Positions 42,321 through 50,351 of a DNA stretch of 64,000 bases are shown piece by piece (position 1 is the stretch's first letter; every line of letters starts with the position of its first letter). Made by a program: the position numbers and the translations under genes. Source of the stretch: Lysinibacillus pakistanensis (GTDB lineage: Bacteria > Bacillota > Bacilli > Bacillales_A > Planococcaceae); contig NZ_CP126101.1 of NCBI RefSeq assembly GCF_030123245.1, positions 3,098,501-3,162,500 on the forward strand, in the 5' to 3' direction. The notes under the pieces are model-generated. The model saw nothing but the letters and a program-made list of their open reading frames with translations. It ran no database searches and was not told where the DNA came from.

Positions 42321-43514
42321 TCAGTTCAAAGAATCTGCCGAAATTGTCTCACACCCATTGAATAGTGCAAACTTTTGGAAACAACTGTTCAAAGCTGTTC
42401 GCAATTGTGTTGTTTGCTTCACACCGTTCTCGTACCAGATATTTTTAACAACGAGTGTTTCAGTTTTTCTCTCCGCGATAATCTCCGCTCGTCCAATGAA
42501 GCTCTCTCCATATAACAGAGGTAGCACATAATAGCCAAATTTTCGTTTAATTGCAGGCGTGTAAATCTCCCAGGTGTAATCAAAGTTAAACAATTCGTTG
42601 ATAAGTTTTCTGTCCCAAATGAAATTATCTAGTGGAGCAATAAGCTCGCAACGCCATTTCGGCTCCTGATTTTGAAGAACGGCTTCAATAAGCGGTAAAT
42701 CCTCCGCGAGGCAGTACAGCATATCCTTCATTTGCTCAACGGCAACAGCAAAAATGCGAGCTTCGTGTAATAGCTGGCGGAAAACCTCTTTGCGCTGTGC
42801 TGCTTTCAGCCCCCAAATATTCAACCATGCATCTGAAGCACGATTCCATAAGAGACCAACAGAGCCAATTCGACGTAGTACCCGCCACTTATGATGCTCA
42901 AGTTCATCAACCAGCGGCTCTGATGCATTCAGTAGATTTGGATGAATATACTTCTTGGCTATATCGTAATATTTACGCGTTCCTTTTTTATGATGGATAA
43001 TCAACTCACCCGTCGAGTACATCTGTTCCAGCACTGAACGAGATGGATTGTTTCCACTGCTCCAGTGGATGGCCGATTGCCAAGAGAAATCTCCATCCAA
43101 TTTTAAATCATCCGAACATAGTGCACCTTGGTTTTGGATATGAGCTCGTACTTGAGCTGTCAACGCCTTCATTTCGGGATAGCGTTCGGCATGTTGTCGG
43201 GCAGCCTGCCTGTATCGCTCAAAATACGGCCAGTCCTCAACAGGGATAATGGCCAGGTTCTTGTCGGGATAATCGGCAAGGCTTCTATCCTCATACAGCA
43301 AATCGGCGAGCATTCCCTTAGTAAATCCTTTGATTCGCGACTGTAACACCAATTCGGCGTTTTTTCCGCAAACATCGATGGGGTCGTATTGAATACAGCC
43401 AACCTGCCGAGCAAAATCCAGTACGCCCTGCTTCCCGCTAAATTTATATTCATCCAAAAGTCCGTGTTTCAACAACAGAAATTGCCGTGCCTGGCGGTTT
43501 GTTAATTGGATCAT
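42321..43514 (-). CDS. YcaQ/AlkX-like winged-helix DNA glycosylase
   Basis: A 397-residue protein of the HTH_42 (DUF1006) family, which includes interstrand-crosslink DNA glycosylases AlkZ and YcaQ/AlkX. The catalytic-type motif is seen as IQYDPI near residue 40, giving the QxD form of the AlkX subgroup. Other features are LTNRQARQFLL at the N-terminus, WSSGNNPSRSVLEQMYSTGE in the middle, and LIAPLDNFIWDRKLINELFNFDY then YEIYTPAIKRKFGYYVLPLL in the C-terminal third. The start is ATG at 43514 behind AGGTAGGTG. Likely repairs alkylation-type damage. Single-gene unit. Confidence 0.85.
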   Translation of the reverse strand: MIQLTNRQARQFLLLKHGLLDEYKFSGKQGVLDFARQVGCIQYDPIDVCGKNAELVLQSRIKGFTKGMLADLLYEDRSLADYPDKNLAIIPVEDWPYFERYRQAARQHAERYPEMKALTAQVRAHIQNQGALCSDDLKLDGDFSWQSAIHWSSGNNPSRSVLEQMYSTGELIIHHKKGTRKYYDIAKKYIHPNLLNASEPLVDELEHHKWRVLRRIGSVGLLWNRASDAWLNIWGLKAAQRKEVFRQLLHEARIFAVAVEQMKDMLYCLAEDLPLIEAVLQNQEPKWRCELIAPLDNFIWDRKLINELFNFDYTWEIYTPAIKRKFGYYVLPLLYGESFIGRAEIIAERKTETLVVKNIWYENGVKQTTQLRTALNSCFQKFALFNGCETISADSLN

Positions 43515-43738
43515 GTACACACCTACCTCTAGTTTAGTTTCTTTTTATATTACAGTGGGAATGGTGGGGAAAAGAAAAACGAAGACGTGAAGGGAAATTT
43601 GTTTACTTCCTCGCTGGGGCGTTTGTTAGACTTTTTATTGGTTGGCTCGAGTCCAGTGTAATATCTAACTCAATCCAACCAATTAGCTGCATATTAAAAA
43701 CTCTAACTTTAAGTAATACTACCCAGGTGGGCATTTCC

Positions 43739-44200
43739 TTATTGCATTTCTTTTATTGGGTACATCACAGCGGGTACTGGTAAGCATGCATGACGTAATA
43801 GCACCATCATTTGGCCGCGGTGATGTGTTTGGTGGTCAATTAAGAAACGAATAATAATGCACCTTTTGTTGCAACACTCGCAATGCCTGTTTCTGATAGC
43901 AAGTCCACATCTGATAGCTTAGCTCCCTATTCCTTGACCGCCTCTGCTGCTTTTTCGTAAGCTGCTATAATTTCTCCTGCTGTCGCTGGAACTGGTTCTT
44001 GACCAATCATTGGTACAGTTAAACCTGCTAAATGGCTAAAATAACCTGTTGTTTCTACTAAAGCCAGCCTAACCAAGGGTACTTTGCCCTTCCAAAATAC
44101 TTTGTCCTAATTTGTCATCTGTTACGACTTGTAATACTTGCAAATTCCCTTCCACAGCCACTGCCCAACCCTTTAATAAATCATCAACTTGTCGATACAT
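43739..44200 (-). pseudogene. DinB-family protein, multiply disrupted
   Basis: From ATG at 44200 the frame reads MYRQVDDLLKGWAVAVEGNL, then breaks. HLAGLTVPMIGQEPVPAT and IIAAYEKAAEAVKE follow, then a stop. ASVATKGALLFVS ends in another stop, and finally DHQTHHRGQMMVLLRHACLP to the end. The HQTHHRGQ motif is the metal-binding signature of DinB/YfiT-like four-helix proteins. At least three stops or shifts are present. The rest of the gap (43515-44474) has an imperfect TTGGTTGG/CCAACCAA hairpin near 43640-43685. Confidence 0.85.
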
Positions 44201-44474
44201 CAAAACTCATCCATAATCTTTCCTTTATATTTTATTATACAAAATATAAAGGAAATATACAAACGTATGTTCTTGATAAAAGGTTCGTATAAAAAATCAC
44301 CTTCGCTAAACTTGAATACCATCAAAAGTGAGATGAGCGATTTGAGTAACAATATTTGTTTAATACAATTTTAAAGCAAATTGGATATTGTGAAGATTTA
44401 CACTTAAACTATTTGGCAGTTTAGTTAAAGCAGCAAGATTAATGAAATTGACTTTTGCAGAATCAATTCCATAT

Positions 44475-45254
44475 TTATCTAGATAAAAAAGCTTGATTAC
44501 AATACTCTCTTAAAGAATTTATAAAATGGATCGTTGCATTCTTTCGTTCCCAACGATTTTTATAATTGGACTTGGCTTGAACTCTCCCTCTAATTCTAAG
44601 TGCCTCATGAAGAATGTCAGAATACCTTAAATTAAAGTCCTTAATCACTTCTGCACAGGCCAGTTCCTTTGATGTAATCTTTTCTGTTTTCAAAGTATAG
44701 TACACTCGACATAAGGTTAGTACAATGAACTCAATCCAAAAATCGAATAAAAACAAATAGCTTCGGGAAGCTTTACTCGCTATATAGTGGTTAAGATTGT
44801 ACTCCATCTCCTGCATAACATCCTTCCAATCTATATTTGAGTAATAAGTAGAAAAATTCGGACCGTAAACAGCATATGAATCATGAACAAGCTGATAAAC
44901 GGCAATTTTCATAAGCTTCCTTTTCCCCTTACACTTTGTACCGTTAAAAAACGGGAAAGATCTATGTAAATGTAATTGATTTTGCTCATCCAAGAATAAG
45001 TACTCACATTCAAACTTTTTGATCAATGGATTTTCAGTTCTAAGCTTTTTATGAAGATACGATAGTTTTCTCACCTCTTTGTCTGTCACTTCTCGACTAA
45101 ACACTGTAACAAAATCAATATCACTGCTTTCAGAATGAAAGGCACCTATAACGGTTGAACCATATAAATAGACACCAAGAATTTGATTTGGAAACATTTC
45201 GTTCAGCTTGCTACTATAGAGCATCATTACCTTCTTGACTTCGTTATGGATCAT
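44475..45254 (-). CDS. AadA-like nucleotidyltransferase
   Basis: A 259-residue enzyme with the nucleotidyltransferase motif YLYGSTVIGAFHSESSDIDF (GS...DxD) near residue 29. The helical C-terminal domain is like that of ANT(3'')/ANT(9) aminoglycoside adenylyltransferases (DUF4111). It includes LTLCRVYYTLKTEKITSKE, equivalent to the conserved T.CR..Y....G...SK motif of this group. Its start lies 15 bases after the TetR stop, so the two are co-transcribed. Actual resistance cannot be concluded from sequence. Confidence 0.82.
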   Translation of the reverse strand: MIHNEVKKVMMLYSSKLNEMFPNQILGVYLYGSTVIGAFHSESSDIDFVTVFSREVTDKEVRKLSYLHKKLRTENPLIKKFECEYLFLDEQNQLHLHRSFPFFNGTKCKGKRKLMKIAVYQLVHDSYAVYGPNFSTYYSNIDWKDVMQEMEYNLNHYIASKASRSYLFLFDFWIEFIVLTLCRVYYTLKTEKITSKELACAEVIKDFNLRYSDILHEALRIRGRVQAKSNYKNRWERKNATIHFINSLREYCNQAFLSR

Positions 45255-45269
45255 GTTTTTTTAACTCCT

Positions 45270-45854
45270 CTATGTTTCAATTAGCTTAACTCCTTGTTTA
45301 ACAATTCCCTCCCATAATGGATATTTTTCAGGCTCAAGCATAATCATCGTAAATCCACTTAGGAAAGATAAATAAGCCCACGTTTTATCGCGAAGATCTT
45401 GTTCGGTTTCATTTAAACTAGAGCACTTCTTCAACAATCCAGTCATTCTCTCCACAAACTCATAAGTGATTGAAACTGCTTCTTGCTCTAGCTCTGGAAA
45501 TCTACCAGATTGAGAAAATAAATATTGTAAAATTCGTAGGTTTGATGGATCTTCACGATATTTCCTCACGTGATGCCTCACCATCTGCTCTAATTGTTCT
45601 GACAGTTCTAAGCTTTCTGGTAAATAAAGTTGTCCTTTTCTAGTCTCTTGAAATGCTTCTTTAACGGTATTCTCAAACAAATCCTCTTTGCTAGGAAAAT
45701 ACAATAAAATCGTAGCAGGATTAATACCTATTGCCTGTCCTATACTAGAAAGGGTAGTCTTAGAAAACCCCTCACTTGGAAATTGCCTTTTTGCTTCTTT
45801 TAATATGATATTTCGCTTCTCTAGTCGCTGTTGATTGTTGACTGTTCTTGCCAT
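45270..45854 (-). CDS. TetR family regulator
   Basis: A 194-residue regulator. The helix-turn-helix is IILKEAKRQFPSEGFSKTTL then IGQAIGINPATILLYFPSKE, followed by a helical ligand-binding domain. ATG at 45854 follows GAGGGATG. A perfect 30-base palindrome lies 20 bases upstream and is almost certainly its operator. It likely controls itself and the co-transcribed AadA-like gene. Confidence 0.9.
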   Translation of the reverse strand: MARTVNNQQRLEKRNIILKEAKRQFPSEGFSKTTLSSIGQAIGINPATILLYFPSKEDLFENTVKEAFQETRKGQLYLPESLELSEQLEQMVRHHVRKYREDPSNLRILQYLFSQSGRFPELEQEAVSITYEFVERMTGLLKKCSSLNETEQDLRDKTWAYLSFLSGFTMIMLEPEKYPLWEGIVKQGVKLIET

Positions 45855-45873
45855 TCATCATCCCTCACAATAC

Positions 45874-45903
45874 ATTAAATAAATAAACGTTTATTTATTT
45901 AAT
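45874..45903 (-). promoter_or_regulatory. Perfect 30-base palindrome, likely TetR operator
   Basis: The half site AAATAAATAAAC is mirrored exactly around a central CG (positions 45888/45889). Every base from 45874 to 45903 pairs. Its core TAAACGTTTA is a common TetR-family operator shape. Confidence 0.8.
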
Positions 45904-46224
45904 ATAAATGAATAACATACGGAAGTAAATACTTTTTAACGCACAAAGCTGATTTTTATTTATTAAACATGCGAAACCGACCTTTTGTTTCGCTTTTTCA
46001 AAAGAATTAATGGTCCACAAAAAACCTGGATATAAATAATTAAGAAACCCAGCTAATCTTCTCATGTGAAGGTAGTTTGGTTTTAAAGTTATATGTGCAA
46101 AATAAATCCTAAAGTGACACCAATTATCATACACTCATGGCACCTCTATATGTATTTTTTATTTTCATTATTAAACAACTTAAATTGAACACTTTCAAAG
46201 TGCATGATTACTGACTTTGTTCAT

Positions 46225-46252
46225 GTTCATTTTAAACCTACTTAAAATGAAC
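46225..46252 (+). promoter_or_regulatory. Inverted repeat upstream of secreted DUF4879-like gene
   Basis: GTTCATTTTAA and TTAAAATGAAC are perfect 11-base arms with a 6-base spacer. Another small dyad, CACTTTCAAAGTG, lies at 46189-46201. A TATAAT hexamer is at 46337-46342. These are candidate regulator sites for the gene at 46376. The segment 45904-46188 holds only chance frames. Confidence 0.55.
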
Positions 46253-46375
46253 ATTTTCTGAAGTGATAATAAGTTTATTTAATAGACAATTATTTTTGTT
46301 AAATATTGTTAAGTATTCTATTTTTTATCCGATAATTATAATGTGTTACAAATAATGTGAAAGGAGAAGTTGTAT

Positions 46376-46978
46376 ATGAAGAAATATTTACTAGCTGTTG
46401 GAATTTTAACAAGTGGCTTTTTGGGGCTAAATACAGCTGAAGCTTCAGAAGTAGAAAAAGATAAGCTTGAAGTAGATCCATTAATTGAAAATCTAAAAAC
46501 AGAACATCCTGATTGGACAATTACATTAGTAACTTCAGATGAGGCTACTAAAATTAAAGAAGAAGTAAAAAATAGTCCAGTTCTAAGAGGTCCAGCGCCA
46601 CCATTAACAGCTCTCTATATTGATCAAATAGCATCACAAGTCGGAACAAGCAGTGAATATACTGAGGATCTTCGCACGCAAACTTCTCATGCAGTTTCAG
46701 GCAAAGTTTCCATAGGAGTGATGCAAGTTGGTTATGGAAGTGAAAATCAATGGTTAGATGATGAACGTATTACTTATCAAAATCGTGATTATAAAATTAA
46801 TGTTGCTTCCATAGATTCTAATAATGACAGAATTGTAGATGGGTTTTATTATACAGTAACTTTTAATTCAGACTTAAAAATCTCAAGTGGAACTTCTGCA
46901 TTATATAAGTTTAATTGTACTTCAAGTAGTTACCCTTGGAACACCATTGAAAGAACTTTAAATATTCCACATTTATAA
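46376..46978 (+). CDS. Secreted DUF4879-like protein
   Basis: A 200-residue exported protein. Residues 1-24 form a signal peptide (MKKYLLAVGILTSGFLGLNT, then AEAS). An acidic propeptide-like stretch leads to RGPAPPLTALYIDQIASQVG. The APPLT start of the mature domain, the VMQVGYG segment and the DSNNDRIVDGFY turn fit the DUF4879 family, whose members are small secreted proteins of Bacillaceae. One or two cysteines only. ATG at 46376 follows AAAGGAG. Function unknown. The next plus-strand gene follows after 34 bases and is probably co-transcribed. Confidence 0.7.
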   Translation: MKKYLLAVGILTSGFLGLNTAEASEVEKDKLEVDPLIENLKTEHPDWTITLVTSDEATKIKEEVKNSPVLRGPAPPLTALYIDQIASQVGTSSEYTEDLRTQTSHAVSGKVSIGVMQVGYGSENQWLDDERITYQNRDYKINVASIDSNNDRIVDGFYYTVTFNSDLKISSGTSALYKFNCTSSSYPWNTIERTLNIPHL

Positions 46979-47012
46979 TTTAAGAATCCATTGAAGAGAG
47001 GTGTATTTAAAA

Positions 47013-47354
47013 ATGGTTTCTATGGAAGATATGAGTATAAGGCTATTTATACTTCGAGGAGCTTACGGATACAAAGGTTTTACTGAACAAGTTGGCGAAA
47101 ATATGTATAAAGTTGATACGAAAGCTTTTCAAGAAACGATAGAAAATGCCAAAGAACCGATTGATGCTAGTAAAGTTTCAAAGTTATCATCTGATCAAAT
47201 TAAAGTGTTACAAGGTGCACCAAGTGGTAATTGGTTGATTCCTTTACTGAATAGAATGGGACAGTTAGGGATGATGGATTTACGTGAGGGACTAGTCAAC
47301 CCTAAAGTATTCCAATATACTTCGACAATAAATGCTTATAAAAGATCTATTTAA
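47013..47354 (+). CDS. Hypothetical protein downstream of the secreted protein
   Basis: A 113-residue soluble protein with no signal peptide and no recognised family. Segments include IRLFILRGAYGYKGFTEQVG, DAKEPIDASKVSKL-like helical parts and GNWLIPLLNRMGQLGMMDLR. ATG at 47013 is chosen because GAGAGGTG lies nine bases before it. It shares a transcript with the secreted DUF4879-like gene and is closed by a strong terminator. Whether the pair works together is unknown. Confidence 0.55.
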   Translation: MVSMEDMSIRLFILRGAYGYKGFTEQVGENMYKVDTKAFQETIENAKEPIDASKVSKLSSDQIKVLQGAPSGNWLIPLLNRMGQLGMMDLREGLVNPKVFQYTSTINAYKRSI

Positions 47355-47362
47355 GCTAAGTG

Positions 47363-47413
47363 AAAAAAAGGCATTAACGATAAGGGTTTATCCTTTCTTG
47401 TTAATGCTTTTTT
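47363..47413 (+). terminator. Terminator of the secreted-protein pair
   Basis: AAAAAAGGCATTAAC and GTTAATGCTTTTTT arms with a long loop and a T-run. Confidence 0.85.
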
Positions 47414-47604
47414 CAGTTGTTATGTAAACCAATATTACTTAATAACGAACATTTTTTTATTAGGCTTCGAATTTAATATTAAACAGAAGCATATTTTAAA
47501 GGTGAATCTATATATAGAAGAAACTCATTAATTCTCCTAGTAAACTATCCATCGTAATGGATCAAAACTACAGCTATTAAATCTGCTTTCAGTACACAGT
47601 AGCT

Positions 47605-47770
47605 TTAAAATAAAGTTTGATAAAAAGCACCTTCTTAAACTAGTTTCATACAATAAAGAAAAAGAATCCATTTTGAAAAAATTTGTTCAAAGCGGCTTAT
47701 CTATCAAATTTAAGTTTTAGTTTTATAAAAAAGTTTGTTTGTTTTCTACTTATGTTACTTCACAGTGTGT
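47605..47770. repeat. Repeat family B, degenerate copy
   Basis: AAATAAAGTTTGATAAAAAG, then ATCCATTTTGAAAAAATTTG, and TTTTATAAAAAAGTTTG. The expected family A end has decayed to GTTACTTCACAGTGTG. The gap 47414-47604 shows nothing else. Confidence 0.55.
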
Positions 47771-47829
47771 CACTAGGAGGTAATTTGCGCTAAAACTCAA
47801 ATTTTTAAAATTCAGTCATCTATTACTTT

Positions 47830-48039
47830 CTAAAGAGTTGGTCTTAAAATAATGAAAATAAAATAACCTATTAATTCTCCAATTGTATTAGTAATCAAAT
47901 TAGTCATATCAAAATTTCTAGAATATATACTACCCCACCACGCACTTAATAGTTGGGAACATTCAATAGTTAAACTAAATAGAAATAACAAAAAAAAAAT
48001 GGGGCAAAAAAGTGGGGCTAGTTCATAACTAACTCCCAC
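47830..48039 (-). pseudogene. VanZ-like protein C-terminal fragment
   Basis: FLFSLTIECSQLLSAWWGSI followed by RNFDMTNLITNTIGELIGYF is the characteristic end of VanZ-family membrane proteins (IE..Q......R.FD..D...N..G...GY). The ~70 visible codons lack the first two helices, and no ribosome site precedes the apparent start. Probably a truncated gene. Confidence 0.65.
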
Positions 48040-48075
48040 TCAACTCTCTTTATATAGACATTATCAAAGACATTA

Positions 48076-49017
48076 TTATTCTAATGGTTCTAGAATAGCT
48101 TCAATTTCTGCGCGTTTTTCTTCTAAAAATGGTGGTAGATCTAGCTTTTTGCCAAGATCCTCGACTGCTGAATCAGCTGTGAACCCTGGGCCGTCTGTCG
48201 CCATTTCAAATAAAATCCCATTACGATCTCTAAAGTAAAGACTTTGGAAATAATAACGATCCACTACCCCAGTACTATCAAAGCCTTGCTCTTTAATTTT
48301 GGCGTCCCATTCCTGTAAGTCCTCGACTGACGCCACACGTAATGCAAGGTGATGAATGCTGCCTCGCCCTGGTTTTTCACTTGGTCCTTCTAATTCTTTG
48401 ACAACAATTTCACCGAATACTTCTCCTGCAATGGATTGTAGCACTGCTTCTTTTTCACTTTCTGTAACAACTGTATAACCGAATAAATTCTTTAATAAAT
48501 TTACTGTTCTCTGTAAGTAACGAACTGTTATTTCCACTGTACCCATTCCTAGAATACGATGCTCTTCAGGAATTTCATTGCCATCCCAAGACTGCCAATG
48601 AGCTGGTACTTCGTGACCGTGATGGTTTAAAAGGACCATCCTTAAACCTTCATGATCTTCAAAAAACAATGCATCCCTTCCTGCATAGGTTGTAATATCA
48701 CTGTGTTTGACCTCTTCCTGTTGAAAACGTTCTTTCCAATATTGCAAACTCGCATAGCTTGGCACGAGTAAGCCAATGCGGGTAATAGCATTTGTGCCTC
48801 GAACTGTACGTCCTGCGACAGGCATCTCAAAAAACGTTAATTCAGTACCTGCTGCTCCTGTTAAGTCTCCATAAAATAAGTGATACATTGATGGCGAATC
48901 CTGATTCACCGTTTTTTTCACTCGACGTAATCCAAGAATCTTTGTATAAAAGTCATTATTGCGTTTGCCATTTTTCGTTAGCATGGATATATGGTGATGT
49001 CCACTTAATTTGTTCAT
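48076..49017 (-). CDS. Ring-cleaving dioxygenase, MhqO/MhqA type
   Basis: A 313-residue glyoxalase/bleomycin (VOC) superfamily enzyme with two tandem VOC modules. The metal ligands are probably in GHHHISM (residues 6-12), SIHHLALRV (second module) and the final LFEMATDGPGF. This matches the MhqA/MhqE/MhqO group, which protects Bacillus from quinones by extradiol-type cleavage. It follows the MarR gene in the same direction, with an operator-like palindrome between. ATG at 49017 is behind GGAGG. Confidence 0.88.
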   Translation of the reverse strand: MNKLSGHHHISMLTKNGKRNNDFYTKILGLRRVKKTVNQDSPSMYHLFYGDLTGAAGTELTFFEMPVAGRTVRGTNAITRIGLLVPSYASLQYWKERFQQEEVKHSDITTYAGRDALFFEDHEGLRMVLLNHHGHEVPAHWQSWDGNEIPEEHRILGMGTVEITVRYLQRTVNLLKNLFGYTVVTESEKEAVLQSIAGEVFGEIVVKELEGPSEKPGRGSIHHLALRVASVEDLQEWDAKIKEQGFDSTGVVDRYYFQSLYFRDRNGILFEMATDGPGFTADSAVEDLGKKLDLPPFLEEKRAEIEAILEPLE

Positions 49018-49038
49018 GATTCATTTCCTCCTTATTTT

Positions 49039-49056
49039 CACTTGACTAAGCAAGTG
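49039..49056 (-). promoter_or_regulatory. MarR operator before the dioxygenase gene
   Basis: CACTTGACTAAGCAAGTG: half sites CACTT and AAGTG with eight bases between. It shares the exact half sites and spacing with the palindrome before the MarR gene. Confidence 0.75.
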
Positions 49057-49070
49057 ATAATCTAAAAAAA

Positions 49071-49514
49071 TTACATTGGCGGTATTTTTTTTTCACGACT
49101 ATGCTTTTCAAGCTTTGACATTAGTGTATATAAAGATTTCATTTCTTCTTCTGTTAAAATCTCTTCAAAAAATGAGGATTGAAAGTGCAGCTGACTTGGA
49201 GTCGCAGCATCGATTATTTGCTCGCCCTTTGCCGTTAATGAAATTGTCTTCGTTTTCCAATTTTGCTTACGTTCAATAAGCCCTTCTTTTTCAAGCCGCG
49301 CAAGCATTCGAGACATCCCGCCTTGCGTAACGGTTACTTTCTCTGCCAATTGTGATTGTGTAATCGGTGCAAAAGTCTTAATTTGAATCAGTACATCGAA
49401 CTGGGCAGTTGTTAAATCAAAACGCTTTAAAAATTCATTTGATAGCTGATTACTTTGTGTTGTAAAGCGCATCATTCGAATCCAAGTCAGTGACCCAAGT
49501 GTATGTTTTTGCAA
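49071..49514 (-). CDS. MarR family regulator, probable MhqR-like repressor
   Basis: A 147-residue winged-helix regulator. The DNA-binding part is [14 protein letters not shown], then [20 protein letters not shown] and [12 protein letters not shown] with the wing. The pairing with a ring-cleaving dioxygenase is that of MhqR, which derepresses on quinone exposure. No cysteine is seen, unlike OhrR or QsrR types. The TTG start at 49514 follows GGGAGG. Operator palindromes lie before this gene and before the dioxygenase gene. Confidence 0.88.
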   Translation of the reverse strand: MQKHTLGSLTWIRMMRFTTQSNQLSNEFLKRFDLTTAQFDVLIQIKTFAPITQSQLAEKVTVTQGGMSRMLARLEKEGLIERKQNWKTKTISLTAKGEQIIDAATPSQLHFQSSFFEEILTEEEMKSLYTLMSKLEKHSREKKIPPM

Positions 49515-49532
49515 CGCTTCATCCTCCCTTCA

Positions 49533-49560
49533 TTTATCACTTTACCACGCAAGTGATAAA
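49533..49560 (-). promoter_or_regulatory. MarR operator before the MarR gene
   Basis: TTTATCACTT and AAGTGATAAA are perfect 10-base arms separated by eight bases. They lie directly upstream of the regulator start, which suggests autorepression. Confidence 0.8.
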
Positions 49561-49612
49561 CAAGCAAGAAAAATATCTCGAATTCAAGATAAAATTCAGT
49601 GTGAAGCTCACA

Positions 49613-50233
49613 CTATATTATGCCATGTGTAGTAATTGGATATAAACTACCTTTAAAGGCAAACGAAATCCTTCCTGTTTCTTCAGAAACCACCATAATT
49701 AAAGCATCACTTACTTCACTTAATCCTAATGCTGCTCTATGTCTTGTTCCTAATTTCTTCTCCCCCGTATAAAGTTCTGATAGAGGTAAGACATTTGCAG
49801 CCGAGTCAATTTGATTTCGATTTACTAAAACGGCACCATCATGAAGAGGGTTTCCAGGAAAGAAAATAGCTTCTAATAAGGAATGGGTTAACTCTGCCCC
49901 TATATGAACCCCTGGCTGTATAAGTGATTTTATAGGGTCTTCTCGTTCAATAACAATTAATCCTCCATGTCTTCTCATAGACATATTTTGTACACAATGC
50001 GATAGCTCTGGATATTTTTCGGTAAACGGGGAAAGATAGCAATTTAAATAAAACGTTGCAGCCTTCATTTCAATCGTAATAAATTTCTCTTTAATCTTTT
50101 CAAAATTCCCAAGCAAACAATTTGTATCTATATCCATGGCTTCAACACTTTGCTGTAATGTCATTATGACCTGCAACAGCTCATCTTTTAATGTTTGTTT
50201 CATTGGTGAAAAATCACAATTTATTGGATCCAT
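49613..50233 (-). CDS. cdaS: Diadenylate cyclase, sporulation type
   Basis: A 206-residue c-di-AMP synthase. The DAC domain has the hallmark NPLHDGAVLV (DGA) and KLGTRHRAALG (RHR) motifs. An N-terminal helical region of about 70 residues (LKDELLQVIMTLQQSVEAM) corresponds to the autoinhibitory helices of CdaS (YojJ) and replaces the membrane segments of CdaA and the DNA-binding domain of DisA. It makes c-di-AMP from two ATP, with a known role in spore germination in Bacillus. ATG at 50233 is chosen, with GTGAGGT upstream. Confidence 0.92.
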   Translation of the reverse strand: MDPINCDFSPMKQTLKDELLQVIMTLQQSVEAMDIDTNCLLGNFEKIKEKFITIEMKAATFYLNCYLSPFTEKYPELSHCVQNMSMRRHGGLIVIEREDPIKSLIQPGVHIGAELTHSLLEAIFFPGNPLHDGAVLVNRNQIDSAANVLPLSELYTGEKKLGTRHRAALGLSEVSDALIMVVSEETGRISFAFKGSLYPITTHGII

Positions 50234-50308
50234 AAAAGCATACCTCACTTTCAAATATCTTTTTTAGTTTCTCTAGTTACATTGTTTTTATTCGTTCCTA
50301 ACAAAGAA

Positions 50309-50345
50309 AAGGCAGTTTCTTGTTAGTAACCAAGAAACTACCCTT
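50309..50345 (-). terminator. Terminator after secreted paralog B
   Basis: GGCAGTTTCTTG pairs with CAAGAAACTACC with one mismatch. It lies directly beyond the stop at 50352. Confidence 0.75.
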
Positions 50346-50351
50346 CAGCTG

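Noticed and set aside
45895..46134. 79-codon minus-strand frame upstream of the TetR gene
   Set aside because: It runs into the operator palindrome, has no ribosome site and no family likeness. Treated as chance.
19884..48000. Clustered short repeats considered as a CRISPR array
   Set aside because: Copies are 0.6-4 kb apart, palindromic, variable, and lie in separate intergenic gaps. No cas genes and no regular spacers.
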